Positions 4,880-6,037 of a DNA stretch of 6,037 nt are shown here, piece by piece. A model generated the notes under the pieces. That model worked only from the letters and a program-made list of their open reading frames with translations, made no database searches and was not told the origin of the DNA. The DNA comes from Actinomycetes bacterium. Its GTDB lineage: Bacteria; Actinomycetota; Acidimicrobiia; Acidimicrobiales; RAAP-2. The position numbers and the translations under genes are program-made. Location of the stretch: NCBI GenBank assembly GCA_021787255.1, contig JAJYMD010000008.1, positions 1 to 6,037 of the forward strand. The letters are read 5' to 3'. Numbering within the stretch: the stretch's first letter is position 1; the number at the start of each line of letters is the position of its first letter.

Positions 4880-4944
4880 CCGGCCAGTCTCGTCCGGGAA
4901 CGCTTCGCTCTGCCCCGAAGTGTGGCGGCACTAGGGTGGCGAGC
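4880..4944. promoter_or_regulatory. Divergent MFS/arsR control region with inverted repeat
   Basis: This 65-bp region must hold promoters for both genes. CGCTTCG (4901-4907) and CGAAGTG (4916-4922) form an imperfect dyad (6 of 7 pairs, 8-nt spacer), a plausible operator for the ArsR-type dimer. TAGGGT (4932-4937) fits the TAnnnT -10 pattern, 7 nt before the regulator's ATG. The opposite strand offers only a weak -10 (GAGACT) for the transporter. The dyad sits between the two, so one bound dimer could control both directions (inference). Confidence 0.5.
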
Positions 4945-5706
4945 ATGGTCGGGGGCGCACCGAGAGGGGACCGAGCAGGGGACGCAGACATCGCGACAGT
5001 TGCCGCGCTCGTGGGTGAGCCCGCCCGGGCCGCGGTGCTGATGGCCTTGCTGGACGGTCGGGCGCTCTCCGCGAGCACGCTCGCTGCGGAGGCAGGGGTG
5101 GCTGCCTCCACGCTCTCGGGACACCTCGCGCGCCTGGTCGACGGCGGGCTGTTGCGCGTCGAGGCCTCGGGTCGCAACCGGTACTTCCGCATCGCACGGC
5201 CCGAGGTCGGAGACGCCCTCGAGGCTCTCGCCCGCCTCGCCCCGCGCCGGCCGATCCGCTCTCTCCGCCAGGCGACCCACGCCGAGGCGATCCGACGAGC
5301 GCGGACCTGCTACGACCACCTGGCTGGCCGGGTCGGTGTTGCCCTGCTCGACGCGCTCGTGGCCGGCGGGGAGCTCCGGGTCGAGGAGGAACCGACGGGC
5401 CGGCCCGATCCGATCCTCGGGGCGGGACGGTTCCGGCGCTACGTCCTCACCGACCCGGGCAGGTCGAAGCTGGGTGAGCTCGGCGTGGACGTGGGGACAC
5501 ATGGACGCCGTCCACTCACTCGCTCCTGCCTCGACTGGACCGAGCAGCGCCCGCATCTTGCTGGAGCGCTCGGTGCGAGTCTGCTGTGCCGTTTCGTCGA
5601 GCTCGGGTGGTTGACGCGGGGCGAGCGCCGGGTCGTGCGAGTGACGGACGTCGGGAGGAAGGGGCTCGTCGCCCGGATCGGGGTGGATCCCGGTGCCTTC
5701 GACTGA
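4945..5706 (+). CDS. ArsR-family winged-helix transcriptional regulator
   Basis: 253 residues from ATG 4945. An alternative GTG at 4936 would add three residues, but ATG has AGGG (4933-4936) at 8 nt and also a TAGGGT -10 at 7 nt, so ATG is preferred. The N-terminal winged helix is clear: ATVAALVGEPARAAVLMALL (17-36), helix-turn-helix SASTLAAEAGVAASTLSGHL (42-61), then DGGLLRVEASGRNRYFRIA (66-84) as the wing. The long C-terminal part contains RTCYDHLAGRVGVALLDAL (120-138), YVLTDPGRSKLGELGV, and RRPLTRSCLDWTEQRPHLAG (188-207) with LGASLLCRFVELGWL. These mark the long ArsR-like subgroup common in actinobacteria and related proteins. The usual ArsR metal-site C-V-C motif is absent, so the inducer is probably not As or Cd, although Cys122, Cys195 and Cys215 could sense something. 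It probably represses the divergent MFS pump and itself. Confidence 0.9.
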   Translation: MVGGAPRGDRAGDADIATVAALVGEPARAAVLMALLDGRALSASTLAAEAGVAASTLSGHLARLVDGGLLRVEASGRNRYFRIARPEVGDALEALARLAPRRPIRSLRQATHAEAIRRARTCYDHLAGRVGVALLDALVAGGELRVEEEPTGRPDPILGAGRFRRYVLTDPGRSKLGELGVDVGTHGRRPLTRSCLDWTEQRPHLAGALGASLLCRFVELGWLTRGERRVVRVTDVGRKGLVARIGVDPGAFD

Positions 5707-5780
5707 GCAGTCGGGACGATCTTCGCCCGCGTACCACCAGGCCCGGAGTCGTGGCGACCTCCGCCGATGCACCGCAGGTT

Positions 5781-5796
5781 CGAGACGGGCGTCTCG
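5781..5796 (+). terminator. Hairpin 3' of the ArsR gene
   Basis: CGAGAC (5781-5786) pairs with GTCTCG (5791-5796) around GGGC, 75 bp after the regulator's stop. No T-run follows. It is a modest terminator candidate in an otherwise featureless spacer (5707-5826). Confidence 0.25.
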
Positions 5797-5883
5797 GCGT
5801 TCGGGGCGAGGCGGGGAGCAATCGGGGTGACCCGAAACGTCCGGAAGCCCGCGGTTCCGCTCGACGCGTGGCAGGCTCGACCG

Positions 5884-6037
5884 GTGCGCGAGGACCCCGC
5901 AGGCGCCGTCGAGCCGCCACCGCCCGACGCTCCCGCCCTGTCCGCAGCGCGGCCTCACCTCGGCGACTGGGCCGTGGTGGCCTCGGTTGCGAGGGGGATC
6001 TTCTGTTGCCCGAGCTGTCCGGAGCTATCGGATCACG
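5884..6037 (+). CDS. 5' end of an unrecognised gene, cut by the window edge
   Basis: Frame 1 is open from here to the end, giving REDPAGAVEPPPPDAPALS, then AARPHLGDWAVVASVARGIF and CCPSCPELSDH. Third positions are mostly G or C for the first 35 codons and less so at the end. The proline-rich start followed by a Cys cluster (C-C-x-x-C) is suggestive, but no family is recognised from 51 codons. GTG 5884 has CAGGCT (5872-5877) 6 nt upstream as a leaderless -10 candidate. GTG 5827 in the same frame has GGGGAG (5813-5818) at good Shine-Dalgarno spacing and would add 19 residues. Either start is possible. It follows the arsR gene co-directionally but is probably a separate unit. Confidence 0.4.
   Translation, partial: MREDPAGAVEPPPPDAPALSAARPHLGDWAVVASVARGIFCCPSCPELSDH

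Noticed and set aside
3395..5041. Long plus-strand open frame (548 codons) opposite the MFS gene
   Set aside because: It is antisense to a clear transporter and has an Arg/Gly/Glu-rich composition with no recognisable domain. It is a by-product of high third-position GC.
5774..5796. GGTTCGAGAC resembling a tRNA T-arm
   Set aside because: The T-arm stem does not form around the loop. The bases instead form a simple CGAGAC/GTCTCG hairpin, and no other tRNA arm is present.
4771..5958. 395-codon minus-strand open frame opposite arsR
   Set aside because: It is a shadow of the ArsR-type gene, with Arg/Pro-rich composition and no domain.
1..6037. CRISPR array, rRNA, riboswitch, integrase gene
   Set aside because: No regularly spaced repeats, rRNA-like blocks, known riboswitch cores or tyrosine/serine recombinase motifs were found on either strand.

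Overview
The window reads as chromosomal DNA from a high-GC actinomycete-like bacterium (Actinomycetota; finer placement is not possible from the sequence). The evidence is the strong GC bias at third codon positions, frequent GTG starts, poor Shine-Dalgarno sequences with -10-like hexamers lying 6-7 nt before several starts (leaderless-type layout), VapBC and MazEF modules of actinobacterial type, and a DHA2 efflux pump paired with a long ArsR-type regulator.

Layout. (1) 1-600: an intact tRNA-Val(CAC), a decayed C-terminal fragment of a DDE transposase (IS1182-like) with an in-frame stop, and an isolated tRNA T-arm/acceptor-like piece on the opposite strand. (2) 597-1253, minus strand: a vapBC toxin-antitoxin operon in which vapB is intact, while vapC is broken by one in-frame amber codon and also carries a 15-bp tandem duplication. 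An inverted repeat just before vapB is a likely autoregulatory operator. (3) 1309-2043, minus strand: an unrecognised 244-residue protein. (4) 2044-2720: a mosaic with little intact coding, holding three 17-bp repeats, a possible gene remnant on the minus strand, an 8-bp inverted repeat, and a small plus-strand ORF with strong coding bias. (5) 2721-3354, minus strand: a mazEF-type toxin-antitoxin operon that appears intact, although the toxin differs from the classical family at two usual active-site positions. (6) 3488-5706: a 14-TM MFS drug transporter (minus) divergent from an ArsR-family regulator (plus). They share a 65-bp intergenic region with an inverted repeat, so regulator control of the pump is likely. 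(7) 5707-6037: a short spacer with a hairpin, then the start of an unrecognised gene cut by the window edge.

Taken together, the left half looks like a tRNA-adjacent accessory region: one dead and one apparently complete toxin-antitoxin module, transposase debris, tRNA debris and small orphan ORFs. The right half is an ordinary regulated efflux locus. I see no clear undescribed multi-gene system. The best candidates for something new are the 244-residue protein, the 84-residue ORF convergent with mazF, and the altered MazF active site.
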